A stretch of 64,000 bases of DNA from DATJLY01 sp963729295 (GCA_963729295.1 CAVSNJ010000029.1:124001-188000); one strand, 5' to 3'. Numbered from the stretch's first letter, positions 17,054 through 26,179 are shown. Program-made: numbers and translations. Notes: generated by a model from the letters alone, not told the origin.

Positions 17054-18243
17054 TTGCCCCACAACGTCTTCGACGCGATGCGCGCGCCTTCGGCCAAGGA
17101 TTTGAGCTTGGCCCAGGCGAGCTCGGCATGGACGCGGCCGCCCAAGCCGCAATCGGTGCCGGCGATGACGTTCTCGCGGCCGACGATCGCGGCATAGCGC
17201 AGGATGCGATCGGCGACGAGCTGCGGATGCTCGACGAGGTTGGTCGCGTGGCTCACGACGCCTGGCATCAGCATCTTGCCGGCCGGAATCTTCGCCTCCT
17301 GCCAGACGCGCCATTCGTGCTCGTGCCGTACGTTGCCGGCCTCGAACGAATATGTCCGCGCCTTCACCTGGAGGACGAGATCGACGATGTGCTCGAGCGG
17401 CAGGTCGTGGGTGTGCGGCCCATGCCAGCTCCCCCAGCACAGGTGATAGCGCACGCGGTCCTCGGGCAAGCCTTGGAGCGCGTGATTGACGGCGTCGATG
17501 CGCAGCTTGGCGAATTTGCGATAGGCGTCGACCGACGGTTCGGGCTTCAGCATGTCCCACCAGTCGGGCAGGCCCGGATCGTCGATCTGCAGGACGAAGC
17601 CCGCGTCGATCACCGCGCGATATTCCTCGCGGATCGCGTCGGCGAGCGCGAAGAGGAACTCCTCCTCGGTCTTGTAATATTCGTTGTAGATGAAATGGTC
17701 GAGCCAACCCGGCGCCAGCACCGCAACGAAGGCCTCGTCCACTTTGGCGCCCGAGCGCTCGATCGCCGCCTTGAAGGCGCTGATCTCGCGGTTGATCGCT
17801 TCCGGCCCCTTCGATTTCAAGGGCCCGCGCGCGATGATGCGCTCGGTGATGACCGGCACCGGCTTCTCGCCGGGCACGAAGAACATCGTGCCGATCTTGT
17901 CCATGTCCTCGTAGAACTCGCGGAAATCGTCGCGCTCGCGCGTCGAGTGGCGCGAGGTGGGCGGCTCGTCCGCCCGCACGGGCCGCGCCTCGATGCCGGT
18001 GAAGTGGGCGGCATAGTGGGCACGCGAGCGCGTCGTCCAGAATTCGCCGTCATTGATGCAGTCGATGCCGGTCTCGACCTGGCGCTTCACCACCTCGGCG
18101 ATCGCCGGCACGACGAGCCTGCCGATCTGCGCCGCGTCAGTGACCTCGGCATTGGCAAGCCGCAGCGGCATGTCCTCGAATCCCTTCGGAGTGGGCAGGC
18201 GGCCCACGTGCGACGTCCTGATCCGGGTGGCGCTCTTCTGCAT
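17050..18243 (-). CDS. Cobalamin-independent methionine synthase II-family zinc protein (second copy)
   Basis: A 397-residue paralogue of the protein at 3441-4679. The zinc ligands are all present: H267 and C269 (YHLCWG), E301 (SFEAGN) and C364 (TDCGLGG). It lacks the N-terminal MetE half and the basic C-terminal tail of the first copy. It starts at an ATG with GGAGGAAGG upstream, divergent from the RraA gene. The following SBP gene overlaps its stop by four bases. Likely chemistry is zinc-activated thiol alkyl transfer or a related cleavage, rather than methionine synthesis; this is inferred from the family. Confidence 0.87.
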   Translation of the reverse strand: MQKSATRIRTSHVGRLPTPKGFEDMPLRLANAEVTDAAQIGRLVVPAIAEVVKRQVETGIDCINDGEFWTTRSRAHYAAHFTGIEARPVRADEPPTSRHSTRERDDFREFYEDMDKIGTMFFVPGEKPVPVITERIIARGPLKSKGPEAINREISAFKAAIERSGAKVDEAFVAVLAPGWLDHFIYNEYYKTEEEFLFALADAIREEYRAVIDAGFVLQIDDPGLPDWWDMLKPEPSVDAYRKFAKLRIDAVNHALQGLPEDRVRYHLCWGSWHGPHTHDLPLEHIVDLVLQVKARTYSFEAGNVRHEHEWRVWQEAKIPAGKMLMPGVVSHATNLVEHPQLVADRILRYAAIVGRENVIAGTDCGLGGRVHAELAWAKLKSLAEGARIASKTLWGK

Positions 18244-18291
18244 CGACCTTCCTCCGCTCTGCCGTCATAGTCCGGGCGCGTCATGTTGCCC

Positions 18292-18299
18292 GAAGGAGG
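18292..18299 (+). promoter_or_regulatory. Strong ribosome binding site that decides a TTG start
   Basis: GAAGGAGG lies five bases before the TTG at 18305. No ATG or GTG in the right frame begins a sensible RraA-type N terminus here, and the longer frame upstream would run into the divergent gene. The RBS therefore supports TTG as the start. Confidence 0.75.
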
Positions 18300-18304
18300 T
18301 TTCG

Positions 18305-19012
18305 TTGGCCACGCCCTTGAGTCAAGACACGCTCGCGGCGCTGCTGCGCTACGACACGCCGACCATCTGCAACGCGCTCGAGCTGGTCGTGCCGGAACGG
18401 CGCGCCTTTGGCTTCAACCGCCGCCCGCTCGTGGCGCCGCTGCCGACTGCGAAGCCGGTCGTCGGCTATGCCCGCACCGTGATGATCCGCTCGCGCGAGC
18501 CGCATCCGCGCAGCAAAGACGAAGCGCGCGCCACGCGCCTTGCCTATTACGACTATATCGGCCAGGCGCCGCTGCCGAGCCTCTGCGTCATGCAGGACGT
18601 GGACGGGCCCGATCTCGGCATCGCCTGCTTCTGGGGCGAGGTGCAGTCGAACGTGCACAAGGCGCTCGGATGCGCCGGCGTCGTTACCGACGGCGCGGTG
18701 CGCGACATCGAGCAATGGGCGGACGGGTTCTTCGTGCTTGCCGGATCGGTCATGCCGTCGCACGCCCATGTCGACATCGTCGGGTTTGGCGTGACGGTGA
18801 GCGTCGCCGGCATGGTGGTGTCGCCCGACGACCTCGTCCATGCCGACCGCCACGGCGCGGTCGTCATTCCGCGCGAGGCGGCGGCGAAGCTGCCGGCCGC
18901 GGCCGACCTCCTGGCGCGGCGCGAGAAAGTGGTGCTCGACGCGTGCCGGAAGCCGGGGTTTCGCGCCTCCGACCTCGGCGCGATCTTCGCTCGCATGGAC
19001 GATATTCACTAA
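18305..19012 (+). CDS. RraA-family protein (4-hydroxy-4-methyl-2-oxoglutarate aldolase/oxaloacetate decarboxylase type)
   Basis: A 235-residue RraA-like protein. ALGCAGVVTDGAVRDIEQW is the family signature; the G-x-V-x-DG-x-RD part binds the metal and pyruvyl moiety in HMG/CHA aldolases. Such aldolases end gallate and protocatechuate meta-cleavage routes, releasing pyruvate. The similarly named RNase E inhibitor is another possible role but less likely in this setting. The start is TTG. It is divergent from the MetE-II-like/SBP operon and is followed after 85 bases by a DoxX gene. Confidence 0.88.
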   Translation: MATPLSQDTLAALLRYDTPTICNALELVVPERRAFGFNRRPLVAPLPTAKPVVGYARTVMIRSREPHPRSKDEARATRLAYYDYIGQAPLPSLCVMQDVDGPDLGIACFWGEVQSNVHKALGCAGVVTDGAVRDIEQWADGFFVLAGSVMPSHAHVDIVGFGVTVSVAGMVVSPDDLVHADRHGAVVIPREAAAKLPAAADLLARREKVVLDACRKPGFRASDLGAIFARMDDIH

Positions 19013-19097
19013 CCTGTGACCGACGGAAAGAGCCGAGCGGAGTGATGACTCTTCCTGAGGCGCGTCCGGGAAACCGGCCGCAAGGGTGAGAGAAACG

Positions 19098-19571
19098 ATG
19101 GCGCTGCAAGACCAGAAAATTCCGCTCTACATCGCGCCGCTCGATCGGCTCTACGAGACGCTGAAACCCTGGTCATATCCGCTTTTGCGGATCGCGATGG
19201 GCCTCTTCTACGTGCCGCACGGGGCGCAGAAGCTGTTTGGCCTGTGGAGCGGACCGACAGTCGCGCAGCTCACCGTGGGCTTCGGCCGCCTGGGCGCATT
19301 CTGGGGCCATGCCGGCTGGGTCTATTACATCGCCTGCCTCGAGTTTTTCGGCGGCCTCCTGATGGCGGCGGGGTTCCTGACCCGCATTGTCGCCGCCCAG
19401 TTCGTGTGCTTCATGGGCACGGCGTTCTTCGTCGCCAACGCTGGAAACGGCTGGTTCTGGACCAAGTGCGGCATCGAGGCGCCAGGCATCTGGGGCCTCA
19501 CCTGCCTCGTCATCCTGATCAATGGCGGCGGCCGGTTCTCGATCGACCGCGCCATCGGCCGCGAAATCTAG
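19098..19571 (+). CDS. DoxX-family membrane protein
   Basis: A 157-residue protein with about four membrane helices. LLRIAMGLFYVPHGAQKLFG is the DoxX signature at the start of helix 1, and LEFFGGLLMAAGFLTR lies in helix 2-3. Bacterial DoxX proteins are tied to thiosulfate/quinone oxidoreduction or redox stress, but most are uncharacterised. I chose the ATG at 19098 with GAGAG upstream over a GTG at 19086. It is probably a single gene or linked to the RraA gene. Confidence 0.88.
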   Translation: MALQDQKIPLYIAPLDRLYETLKPWSYPLLRIAMGLFYVPHGAQKLFGLWSGPTVAQLTVGFGRLGAFWGHAGWVYYIACLEFFGGLLMAAGFLTRIVAAQFVCFMGTAFFVANAGNGWFWTKCGIEAPGIWGLTCLVILINGGGRFSIDRAIGREI

Positions 19572-19593
19572 GCGCGGGAGCCCGCGCCCGCCG

Positions 19594-19749
19594 TCATACG
19601 CGTCCCATCACCAGAAGGACGATGACCACGATCAGCAGCACGCCCAAGCCGCCGCTCGGGTAATAGCCCCAGGCGCCGCTGTAGGGCCACGCCGGCAGCG
19701 CGCCGACCAGAAGCAAGATCAGGATGACGAGCAGGATCGTGCCGAGCAT
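19594..19749 (-). CDS. Small two-helix membrane protein, DUF3309-like
   Basis: A 51-residue protein: a hydrophobic helix (LGTILLVILILLLVGALPAW), a short Tyr/Gly loop (SGAWGYYPSGG) and a second helix ending MGRV. This layout matches the DUF3309 family of small alphaproteobacterial membrane proteins of unknown function. ATG at 19749 with AAGGGGAA upstream. It is divergent from the small lipoprotein gene. Confidence 0.85.
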   Translation of the reverse strand: MLGTILLVILILLLVGALPAWPYSGAWGYYPSGGLGVLLIVVIVLLVMGRV

Positions 19750-19880
19750 TGCGGTTCCCCTTCCCTCGTGCTGGGCAACGCGCGGGTTGCACCGCCGGTT
19801 CCCGGCCGGCCCGATGCGGAACGTCTTCGCCTGCGGCGCTGTTTTGCGGGACAGGAAATCGGCTTTCACCGGAGTGCGGG

Positions 19881-20042
19881 ATGCGTGCCGTCTTGGTCTT
19901 GGGGTTCCTGTCGCTGGTCCTTGCGGCGTGCTGTAGCTGTCCGCCGGCGCCGGCGCCGACCGTCGTCGTTCCGCCCGGCGCGGCCGTGGTCTGCCCGAAC
20001 GGCAGCCCGGCGGTCGCGTCCAACGGCCTTTATCACTGCTGA
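19881..20042 (+). CDS. Small putative lipoprotein
   Basis: A 53-residue protein with a lipoprotein signal: MRAVLVLGFLSLVLAAC, with LAAC as lipobox and Cys17 as the lipidated residue. The mature part is a Pro-rich linker and a short Val/Gly/Pro stretch containing four further Cys residues. ATG at 19881 after GGAG. No known function. The short length, signal peptide and lipobox argue that it is real. Confidence 0.7.
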   Translation: MRAVLVLGFLSLVLAACCSCPPAPAPTVVVPPGAAVVCPNGSPAVASNGLYHC

Positions 20043-20067
20043 CGCGCGATCCGACCCGCCGCATCGA

Positions 20068-20081
20068 TCAAGAAATCTTGA
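20068..20081. promoter_or_regulatory. Short perfect inverted repeat upstream of the SBP-chemoreceptor operon
   Basis: TCAAGA-AA-TCTTGA is a perfect 6+2+6 palindrome about 90 bases before the binding-protein start, in an AT-rich stretch that also contains a run of seven T. It could be an operator for the SBP-chemoreceptor pair. No confident -35/-10 pair was found beside it. Confidence 0.3.
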
Positions 20082-20172
20082 ATTTTACCTTTTTTTATCG
20101 CAAGGCCCGGTAGTCTCCGACCCCTGAAAAACCGGCATTGCCGGCCATTTTCGCGGATCGCGGAGAGTTTCG

Positions 20173-21342
20173 ATGCGCCTTGGGCGGTTGGTGATCGCGT
20201 TCAGCGCCTGCCTTGCCGCCGCGGCCACGCCAGCGCGCGCCGAAGACGGCGTCACTGCCGACAAGATCGTGCTCGGCCAGGTCGCGGCGCTCGAAGGGCC
20301 GGCGGCGGCCTTGGGCCTCGGCATGCGCCAGGGGCTCGCGGCGGCCTTCGCCGAAGCGAACCAGGCCGGCGGCGTCAACGGCCGCAAGATCGAACTCGTC
20401 TCCGTCAACGACGGCTACGAGCCGGACAAGTCGATCGTCGCGGCGAAGACGCTCATCGATCAGGACAAGGTCTTCGCGCTCATCGGCTCGGTCGGGACGC
20501 CGACCGCGGCCGCGATCGAGCCGATCACCGCCGAGGCCGGCGTGCCGTTCATCGGCGCCTTCTCCGGCGCCGAGTTCCTGCGCGAGCCCTTCAAGCCCAA
20601 CGTCATCAACGTCCGCGCCTCCTATTTCCAGGAGACCGAGACCATGGTCGAGCATCTGACCAAGGACTTGGGCGCCAAGCGCATCGCCATCTTTTATCAG
20701 GACGACGCCTTCGGCCAGGTCGGGCTCGCCGGCGTCAAGCGCGCGCTCGACAAGCGCGGCATGGCGCTCGCCGCGGAAGGGACATACGAGCGCAACACCA
20801 CCGCGGTGAAGGGCGCGCTGCTTTCGATCATGAAGGGCAGCCCCGATGCCGTCATCATGATCGGCGCCTATGCGCCGTGCGCCGAATTCATCCGGCTCGC
20901 GCGCGCGACGAACCTCCATGCGGCGTTCATCAACATTTCGTTCGTCGGCAGCGACGCTTTCGCGCAGGCGCTCGGACCCGCCGGCACGGACGTGATCGTG
21001 ACCCAAGTCGTGCCGTTTCCCGAGGACATGGCGGTGCCGCTCGTCGTGCAATACCAGAACGCGCTTCGTTCGCTCGACGCCACGGCACGGCCGGGCTTCG
21101 TTTCGCTCGAAGGCTATGCCGTAGGGCGGCTCTTCATCGCGCTCCTCGAAAAGGTTCAGGGCGACGTGACGCGCGCAGCACTGCTCGAGGCGGAAGCGAA
21201 GAGCGGCGGCATCGATCTCGGCGGCTTCAAGCTCAGCTATGGGCCCGGCAACAACCGCGGCTCGGACCGCGTCTTCCTGACCGTGATCCGCTCCGACGGA
21301 AGCTTCCGGTCGGTCGAGTCCCTCGCAGGATATGGCGGCTGA
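20173..21342 (+). CDS. Periplasmic binding protein, branched-chain amino acid type (Peripla_BP_6)
   Basis: A 389-residue type I periplasmic binding protein with a signal peptide ending near PARAED. The mature part starts IVLGQVAALEGPAAALGLGM, and NDGYEPDKSIVAAKTLIDQDKVFALIGSVG-type text is typical of LivJ-like proteins. GGAGAG precedes the ATG by five bases. No ABC permease follows. Instead the last eleven bases overlap the start of a methyl-accepting chemotaxis gene, suggesting that this protein presents its ligand to the chemoreceptor rather than to a transporter. Confidence 0.92.
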   Translation: MRLGRLVIAFSACLAAAATPARAEDGVTADKIVLGQVAALEGPAAALGLGMRQGLAAAFAEANQAGGVNGRKIELVSVNDGYEPDKSIVAAKTLIDQDKVFALIGSVGTPTAAAIEPITAEAGVPFIGAFSGAEFLREPFKPNVINVRASYFQETETMVEHLTKDLGAKRIAIFYQDDAFGQVGLAGVKRALDKRGMALAAEGTYERNTTAVKGALLSIMKGSPDAVIMIGAYAPCAEFIRLARATNLHAAFINISFVGSDAFAQALGPAGTDVIVTQVVPFPEDMAVPLVVQYQNALRSLDATARPGFVSLEGYAVGRLFIALLEKVQGDVTRAALLEAEAKSGGIDLGGFKLSYGPGNNRGSDRVFLTVIRSDGSFRSVESLAGYGG

Positions 21343-23479
21343 CGCCATGGACAGGGCGACGCGGCGCATGCGGCCGCATCTCGGATTGGGCGGCAAGCTC
21401 TTTCTCGCCTTCGGCATCGTCGCGATGCTGACCGTGCTCGCGAGCGCCGTCGCCGTCGTCTCGTACCAAAGCGTCAGCCAAACGCTCGACGGCATCACCG
21501 GCAGCAGCCTGCCGGCGTTGAACCTTTCGGTGCGCCTCGCGCAGAGCAGCACGGAACTCGTCTCGGCCGCGCCGACGCTCCTTGGCGCGCAGACGAGCGC
21601 CGAACGCGAGGCCGCGGTGGCGGCGCTCCAAAGCAGCCAACACACGCTCGAGGAGACGATGGCCGCGCTCGCCGTCAACACTGCGCGTGGCGATGCCGAT
21701 TACTGGGTCGACCCGGTGGCGCCCAAGGCGATGGCCGACAATCTCGCGCAGCTTTCCGCCACGGTCGACGAGCGCCTGAAGCTGCGCGACGAGCGGCTCG
21801 CGCTCGATATCAGCATGCGCAGCGCGCACGATGCGCTGTCGCAGAAACTTGAGCCGATCGTCGACGATGTCGGGTTCGATCTCGCCACTGGACTTGCCGG
21901 CACGGCGCATTCGCCCGACCACACAACGCATGCCAATGGCGACGTATCGACGCTCCAGGCACTCCTCACGCTGCGTGCCGACGCCAATCTCGTCCTCGGC
22001 CTCATGACCGAAGCGGCGAACATTCCCGACAAGGATCGGCTGCCGCCGGTCGAGGACAGGTTCGTCGCCGCATCGGGCCATATCGGCAAATCGCTCGACG
22101 CGCTCAAGGGCACGTCGATGGCCGACGACCTGAAGGGCGCGGTCGATACGCTGCTCCAGGCCGGACGCGGAGATCACAGCATCTTCGCCGTGCGCAAGGC
22201 CGAGCTCGAGGCGCTGACGAAAGGCGATTCCCTCCTCGCCGAGAACCGCAAGCTCGCGGCCGCGCTCGAACAGCAGGTATCGCAGCTCGTCTCCGCCAAC
22301 GAGACCGTCGCCGAAGCGGCGGTATCCGACACGACGCACGCGCTCGCGCGCGGCCGCCTGCTGCTCGTCTCGCTCTCCGCCTTGAGCCTCGTCGCCGCGC
22401 TTGGCATCGCCGGATTCTATGTCGGCGGCCATATCGTGCGGCGCATGAAGGCGCTCGGCCGCAGCATGGGCGAGATTGCCGGCGGCAATCTCGATGCGGC
22501 GATCCCGCAGGGCGGCCAGGACGAAGTCGCCGACATGGCGACGGCGCTCACCGTGTTCCGCGACAATGCGCGCGCCGCGCGCGAGGCGGAAGGGCGCGCG
22601 AGCGACGAGCGCCAACGCATGGCAGCCGAACGGCGCGCCGATCTCCTCGCGCTCGCCGACAGCTTCCAGTCGCGCATCAAGGGCATCGTCGACAGCGTCG
22701 CGGGAGCGGCAAGCCACCTGCGCGACACGGCAGCGGCGATGTCGGCCTCGGCCGACCAGACCAGCACGCAATCGACCGCGGTCTCCGACGCCTCGATGCA
22801 GGTCTCGAGCAACGTGCAGACGGTCGCCTCGGGCGCCGAGGAGCTCTCGGCGTCGATCTCGGAGATCCGCCGCCAGCTCTCGGAATCGGCCAACGTCGCC
22901 AGCCACGGCGTCGCAGAGACGACGCGCAGCAACGAAACGATCCAGAGCCTCGCCGCCGCCGCGGGCGCCATCGGCGACGTCGTGCAGCTCATCAGCAAGA
23001 TCGCGACGCAAACGAACCTTCTGGCGCTCAATGCGACGATCGAGGCGGCGCGCGCGGGCGCGGCGGGACACGGCTTCGCCGTCGTCGCCGCCGAGGTGAA
23101 ATCGCTCGCCAAGCAAACGGCGCAGGCGACCGAGGAGGTGGCCGCGCATATCCATCAGATGCAGCAGGCGACCGGCAACGCCGTCGGCACGATCGAAGAA
23201 GTGACGAAGACGATCGTGCGCATCAGCGACATCGTCACCTCGGTCGCGAGCGCCGTGCAGCAGCAGGACGAGACGACGCGCGAGATCGCGCGCAACGTGC
23301 AGTTCGCGGCCGTGGCGACGCAGGGCGTCTCGGCCAACATCGCCGGCGTGTCGCGCACTGCCGGGGATTCGCGCGAAGCCGCGAAATTCATGCTCGATGC
23401 CGCGGGCGCGCTCGACGGCGAAGCAACCAAACTGCGCGCCGAGGTCGGAAACTTCCTCGGCGAAATCAAGGCGGCGTGA
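21332..23479 (+). CDS. Methyl-accepting chemotaxis protein with a long helical periplasmic sensor
   Basis: A 715-residue chemoreceptor. TM1 is at about 22-44 and a long, mostly helical periplasmic domain at 45-340. TM2 is at 343-366, HAMP at about 365-418, and the cytoplasmic signalling domain follows. The hairpin tip around 555-600 contains QTNLLALNATIEAARAGAAG. The periplasmic region (SSLPALNLSVRLAQSSTELV, then hydrophilic helices) recalls TorS-like sensors, which read a separate binding protein. No CheR-tethering pentapeptide is seen at the C terminus (FLGEIKAA). It overlaps the preceding binding-protein gene; a later in-frame ATG at 21347 is possible. Confidence 0.93.
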   Translation: MAADAMDRATRRMRPHLGLGGKLFLAFGIVAMLTVLASAVAVVSYQSVSQTLDGITGSSLPALNLSVRLAQSSTELVSAAPTLLGAQTSAEREAAVAALQSSQHTLEETMAALAVNTARGDADYWVDPVAPKAMADNLAQLSATVDERLKLRDERLALDISMRSAHDALSQKLEPIVDDVGFDLATGLAGTAHSPDHTTHANGDVSTLQALLTLRADANLVLGLMTEAANIPDKDRLPPVEDRFVAASGHIGKSLDALKGTSMADDLKGAVDTLLQAGRGDHSIFAVRKAELEALTKGDSLLAENRKLAAALEQQVSQLVSANETVAEAAVSDTTHALARGRLLLVSLSALSLVAALGIAGFYVGGHIVRRMKALGRSMGEIAGGNLDAAIPQGGQDEVADMATALTVFRDNARAAREAEGRASDERQRMAAERRADLLALADSFQSRIKGIVDSVAGAASHLRDTAAAMSASADQTSTQSTAVSDASMQVSSNVQTVASGAEELSASISEIRRQLSESANVASHGVAETTRSNETIQSLAAAAGAIGDVVQLISKIATQTNLLALNATIEAARAGAAGHGFAVVAAEVKSLAKQTAQATEEVAAHIHQMQQATGNAVGTIEEVTKTIVRISDIVTSVASAVQQQDETTREIARNVQFAAVATQGVSANIAGVSRTAGDSREAAKFMLDAAGALDGEATKLRAEVGNFLGEIKAA

Positions 23480-23586
23480 GATTACGCAGACGTGGCAATG
23501 GTTGGTGCACAAGGACCCGAGGATTAATCGGCGCCGGCACATATATTCTGGGCAAGCAAGGGCCCGTTGGAGGCCTACGGCATCCT

Positions 23587-24582
23587 TTAGAGCGCCAGAT
23601 GCGCGACGGGAAACCGCTCGGCGATCTCGATGATACGCGACTGGTCGCTGGCCTCGAGCTCTTGTCGCCAGCGATCGACGACACCTGCGGTATTCCGCAT
23701 GACCCCGTAATAGCGCGTGGGCCCGCGATAGGTCGTGCTTTTGCGCAAAAACGCCGCCGTGCTTTCGCGCCAATCCAATCCGACCTCGTCGAAGAGGCGG
23801 CGCGTTGTCTCGAGCGGCCGGGCGCAGAGACCTTCGTAGCTCACGATGTGAAGCCTCCCGTCGCCGGCCATGTCATCGAGAACCTTCTGATTGAGCAGCG
23901 CCCAATGCCACGCCAGCAATTCGACGATCGGCATCGCCTTGAGCCGCGGCAACTGGAGATCGTGCTCGGCCGCGCGCTCGACCGTGAGGATTTCTTGCGC
24001 CAAGTCCGCAGTCGGATCGCGCACGGAAGATGTGGCAAAGCGGAATTTCCCGGTCGCAAAGCCGCGCAAGCTCGACGCGATCTGTCCGCACGGATGACGG
24101 ACGAGGAATACGATATGTCCGCCCTCCATGGCGGCCGCGAGCAAGCCAGTTCGACCGCATGACTTTATCGACTTGATGACCGTGCGCCTGCGGTCGGCGC
24201 GCGCAGGGTCGAGGAGATCGGGAATGATGAGCCCGCCGAACCGCCGGTCGAGCCGCACGCAGGGATGCAGTCCGAAAATGGCGACATTGCGCAAGATCGC
24301 CATTGGCGTGCTGCGGTACGATTTCGCGAAGAACGGCAAGGAGCCGACCGTGCTCAGTCTCTTGATCGTCTCCACGCGTTGGAGGAACAGTTGCGCCGCC
24401 CGCACGTATGCGTCGATCTCGTCGCGGCGGCAGATCGGGGGCAGCGCGGCACGCGGAAGATAGAAATCCGGCTCGTGCAGATGGAAGACCTCGGGATGGC
24501 TGTCGAAAATCTTGCCCAGCCATGTGGTGCCCGAGCGCGGTTCGCCGACGATCACGATCGAGCTCACGCTAGGGAAGCGCAT
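23587..24582 (-). CDS. Sulfotransferase family protein
   Basis: A 331-residue PAPS-dependent sulfotransferase-like protein. The 5'-phosphosulfate loop is GEPRSGTTWLGKIF at residues 13-26 and the 3'-phosphate region includes VFLVRHPCGQIASSL. The HEPDFYLPR segment lies where substrate contacts often sit. ATG at 24582; a longer frame upstream begins in sequence without family features. The acceptor (glycan, lipid or small molecule) cannot be told. It is a lone gene, flanked by a 107-base gap after the chemoreceptor in which I see nothing. Confidence 0.88.
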   Translation of the reverse strand: MRFPSVSSIVIVGEPRSGTTWLGKIFDSHPEVFHLHEPDFYLPRAALPPICRRDEIDAYVRAAQLFLQRVETIKRLSTVGSLPFFAKSYRSTPMAILRNVAIFGLHPCVRLDRRFGGLIIPDLLDPARADRRRTVIKSIKSCGRTGLLAAAMEGGHIVFLVRHPCGQIASSLRGFATGKFRFATSSVRDPTADLAQEILTVERAAEHDLQLPRLKAMPIVELLAWHWALLNQKVLDDMAGDGRLHIVSYEGLCARPLETTRRLFDEVGLDWRESTAAFLRKSTTYRGPTRYYGVMRNTAGVVDRWRQELEASDQSRIIEIAERFPVAHLAL

Positions 24583-24780
24583 TCGGCTTGGTCTAGCTCT
24601 TGATCCGACATTGCCCGCAGGGAATTGGGTGGAATGCTGAACCAACTCGCCCCCACGTGCAAGCCGGCAGGTGAGCGCTGACCGCGTCTTAGGCGCCCTA
24701 CGTCCGCGATGCAGCCTCAATGCTTGTCCCCGCAAGGGCGAACGCGCATTCTCGGCGAATGCGCGCCACTCGAGGAATCC

Positions 24781-25434
24781 ATGCCGAATATCCCCGACGA
24801 CGTCTTTACTGAACCCGATGATTTCTCGCCGGATACGCTAACCAATCTGGGCCCGCTGCGTCACCTGGCCGGCGTGTGGCAGTCCGACCAGGGGGTGGAC
24901 ATCAACCCTAAAGCGGAAGGCCCCGAACGGCGCGTGTTCCGGGAACATATCCGAATGGAGCCGATCGATCCGCAGACCAATGGCCCCCAACTCCTCTATG
25001 GGCTGCGCTATCACATCCATATCAACACAGCGGAGGAAGCCATCACCTTCCACGATCAGGTCGGTTATTGGCTGTGGGAACCGGCCACCGGGCTCATCAT
25101 GCAGACCATCGCCATCCCGCGCGGTCAGGTGGTTCTGGCGGGCGGAACGGCGGCGCCGGATGACAAGCACATTTCGGTGGAGGCGCGGCGCGGCGATACC
25201 CGCTTCGGGATTTGCTCGACCACCTTCCTCGAGGAGGCGTTTCGCACCGACTATTACCGCATCGACATCACCTTCAACGGTGACGATAGCTGGACCTATG
25301 TGACGCGCACGGACCTGGCGGTCCGGGGCCGAACGCCGCCGTTCGACCACCGTGACACCAATACCTTACGGCGGATTGCGGCGCCGACGCCGAACCCGCT
25401 CGTCGGTCTGCTGAAGGGCAGCAAGGCGGGTTAG
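24781..25434 (+). CDS. Nitrobindin/THAP4-like heme-binding beta-barrel (FABP-like) protein
   Basis: A 217-residue predicted beta-barrel. LRHLAGVWQSDQG sits where nitrobindins have GxWxGxG, and YWLWEPATGLIMQTIAIPRG is typical of the family. The first glycine pattern is degenerate, so heme binding is not assured. ATG at 24781 with GAGGAA upstream; the frame is open further 5' but without similarity. It is divergent from the sulfotransferase gene by 198 bases. Function is unknown beyond possible heme/NO chemistry. Confidence 0.75.
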   Translation: MPNIPDDVFTEPDDFSPDTLTNLGPLRHLAGVWQSDQGVDINPKAEGPERRVFREHIRMEPIDPQTNGPQLLYGLRYHIHINTAEEAITFHDQVGYWLWEPATGLIMQTIAIPRGQVVLAGGTAAPDDKHISVEARRGDTRFGICSTTFLEEAFRTDYYRIDITFNGDDSWTYVTRTDLAVRGRTPPFDHRDTNTLRRIAAPTPNPLVGLLKGSKAG

Positions 25435-25548
25435 ACCGAATGCGCTATCTGATCGATGACGACGGCTACTTCAATTGACGTCGTGGCTTTGCCGGCACCG
25501 TTCGAGCGCAAGTCGGCAGTCTGAACTTTGCAATTTACGTCCGAGCGA

Positions 25549-25624
<76 letters not shown>

Positions 25625-25667
25625 GCCGCGCGCGATATAGCAATGCGCCCTGGGATTGTCGAGAAGC

Positions 25668-26153
25668 TCACGGCGGCTTCGGTGGGCTGAGATCCTGATC
25701 GGGGAACGCATCGCTTTGCGGCACGCGGATGACGATCGCCGCGCGGTCGGCCGCCTGGTGACAGGCATCGCACGCGAATGTGAGCTGCTGGTAAGCGGTC
25801 GCGAAGCGCGCTCCGTCCTTGGCCTTCACGGCATCGGCGAGCGCGGCCATCGGCGCCTTCAGCACCGACCGCATCATCTCGGCGACCGGAACGGAGCGCC
25901 ACGTCGGCCATACGCCAGCCGCGCGATCGAATGCCTCCTGCAAATCCGCCAATTCGAACGCGGCATAGGTCCAGTTCTTCGCCTGTCCGGCGAGGCCGAG
26001 CTTGGTGTGGCGCGGCTGGATGGTCATGGTCATGAGGTCGCCGAGCCCCGGACGATAGGGCACGGGCGAAGCATCCTGCGCCACGCTTGACGCGGCCGGC
26101 AAAAGCGCCGCGGCGAGCGCGAGCGGGAAGAGGACTGATTTGCGCCGTGCCAT
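25668..26153 (-). CDS. Exported class II cytochrome c-like protein
   Basis: A 161-residue secreted protein with signal peptide MARRKSVLFPLALAAALLPA, cleaved near SSVAQ. One heme c motif, CDACH, lies about 30 residues from the C terminus after predicted helices, as in class II cytochromes (c'/c556). It may therefore be a monoheme four-helix bundle in the periplasm. I chose the ATG at 26153 with GGAGG five bases upstream over one at 26165. It is the last gene of the minus-strand operon that includes a binding protein and two membrane proteins. Confidence 0.75.
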   Translation of the reverse strand: MARRKSVLFPLALAAALLPAASSVAQDASPVPYRPGLGDLMTMTIQPRHTKLGLAGQAKNWTYAAFELADLQEAFDRAAGVWPTWRSVPVAEMMRSVLKAPMAALADAVKAKDGARFATAYQQLTFACDACHQAADRAAIVIRVPQSDAFPDQDLSPPKPP

Positions 26154-26179
26154 GCGAACCTCCATCGTGCGCCAGCCCG

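Noticed and set aside
22476..23099. Ser/Arg-rich frame inside the chemoreceptor gene
   Set aside because: Out-of-frame shadow of the methyl-accepting domain.
25440..25478. Mini-ORF of 12 codons (MRYLIDDDGYFN) after the nitrobindin-like gene
   Set aside because: Too short, no ribosome binding site of note; might be the remnant of a gene start but nothing supports it further.
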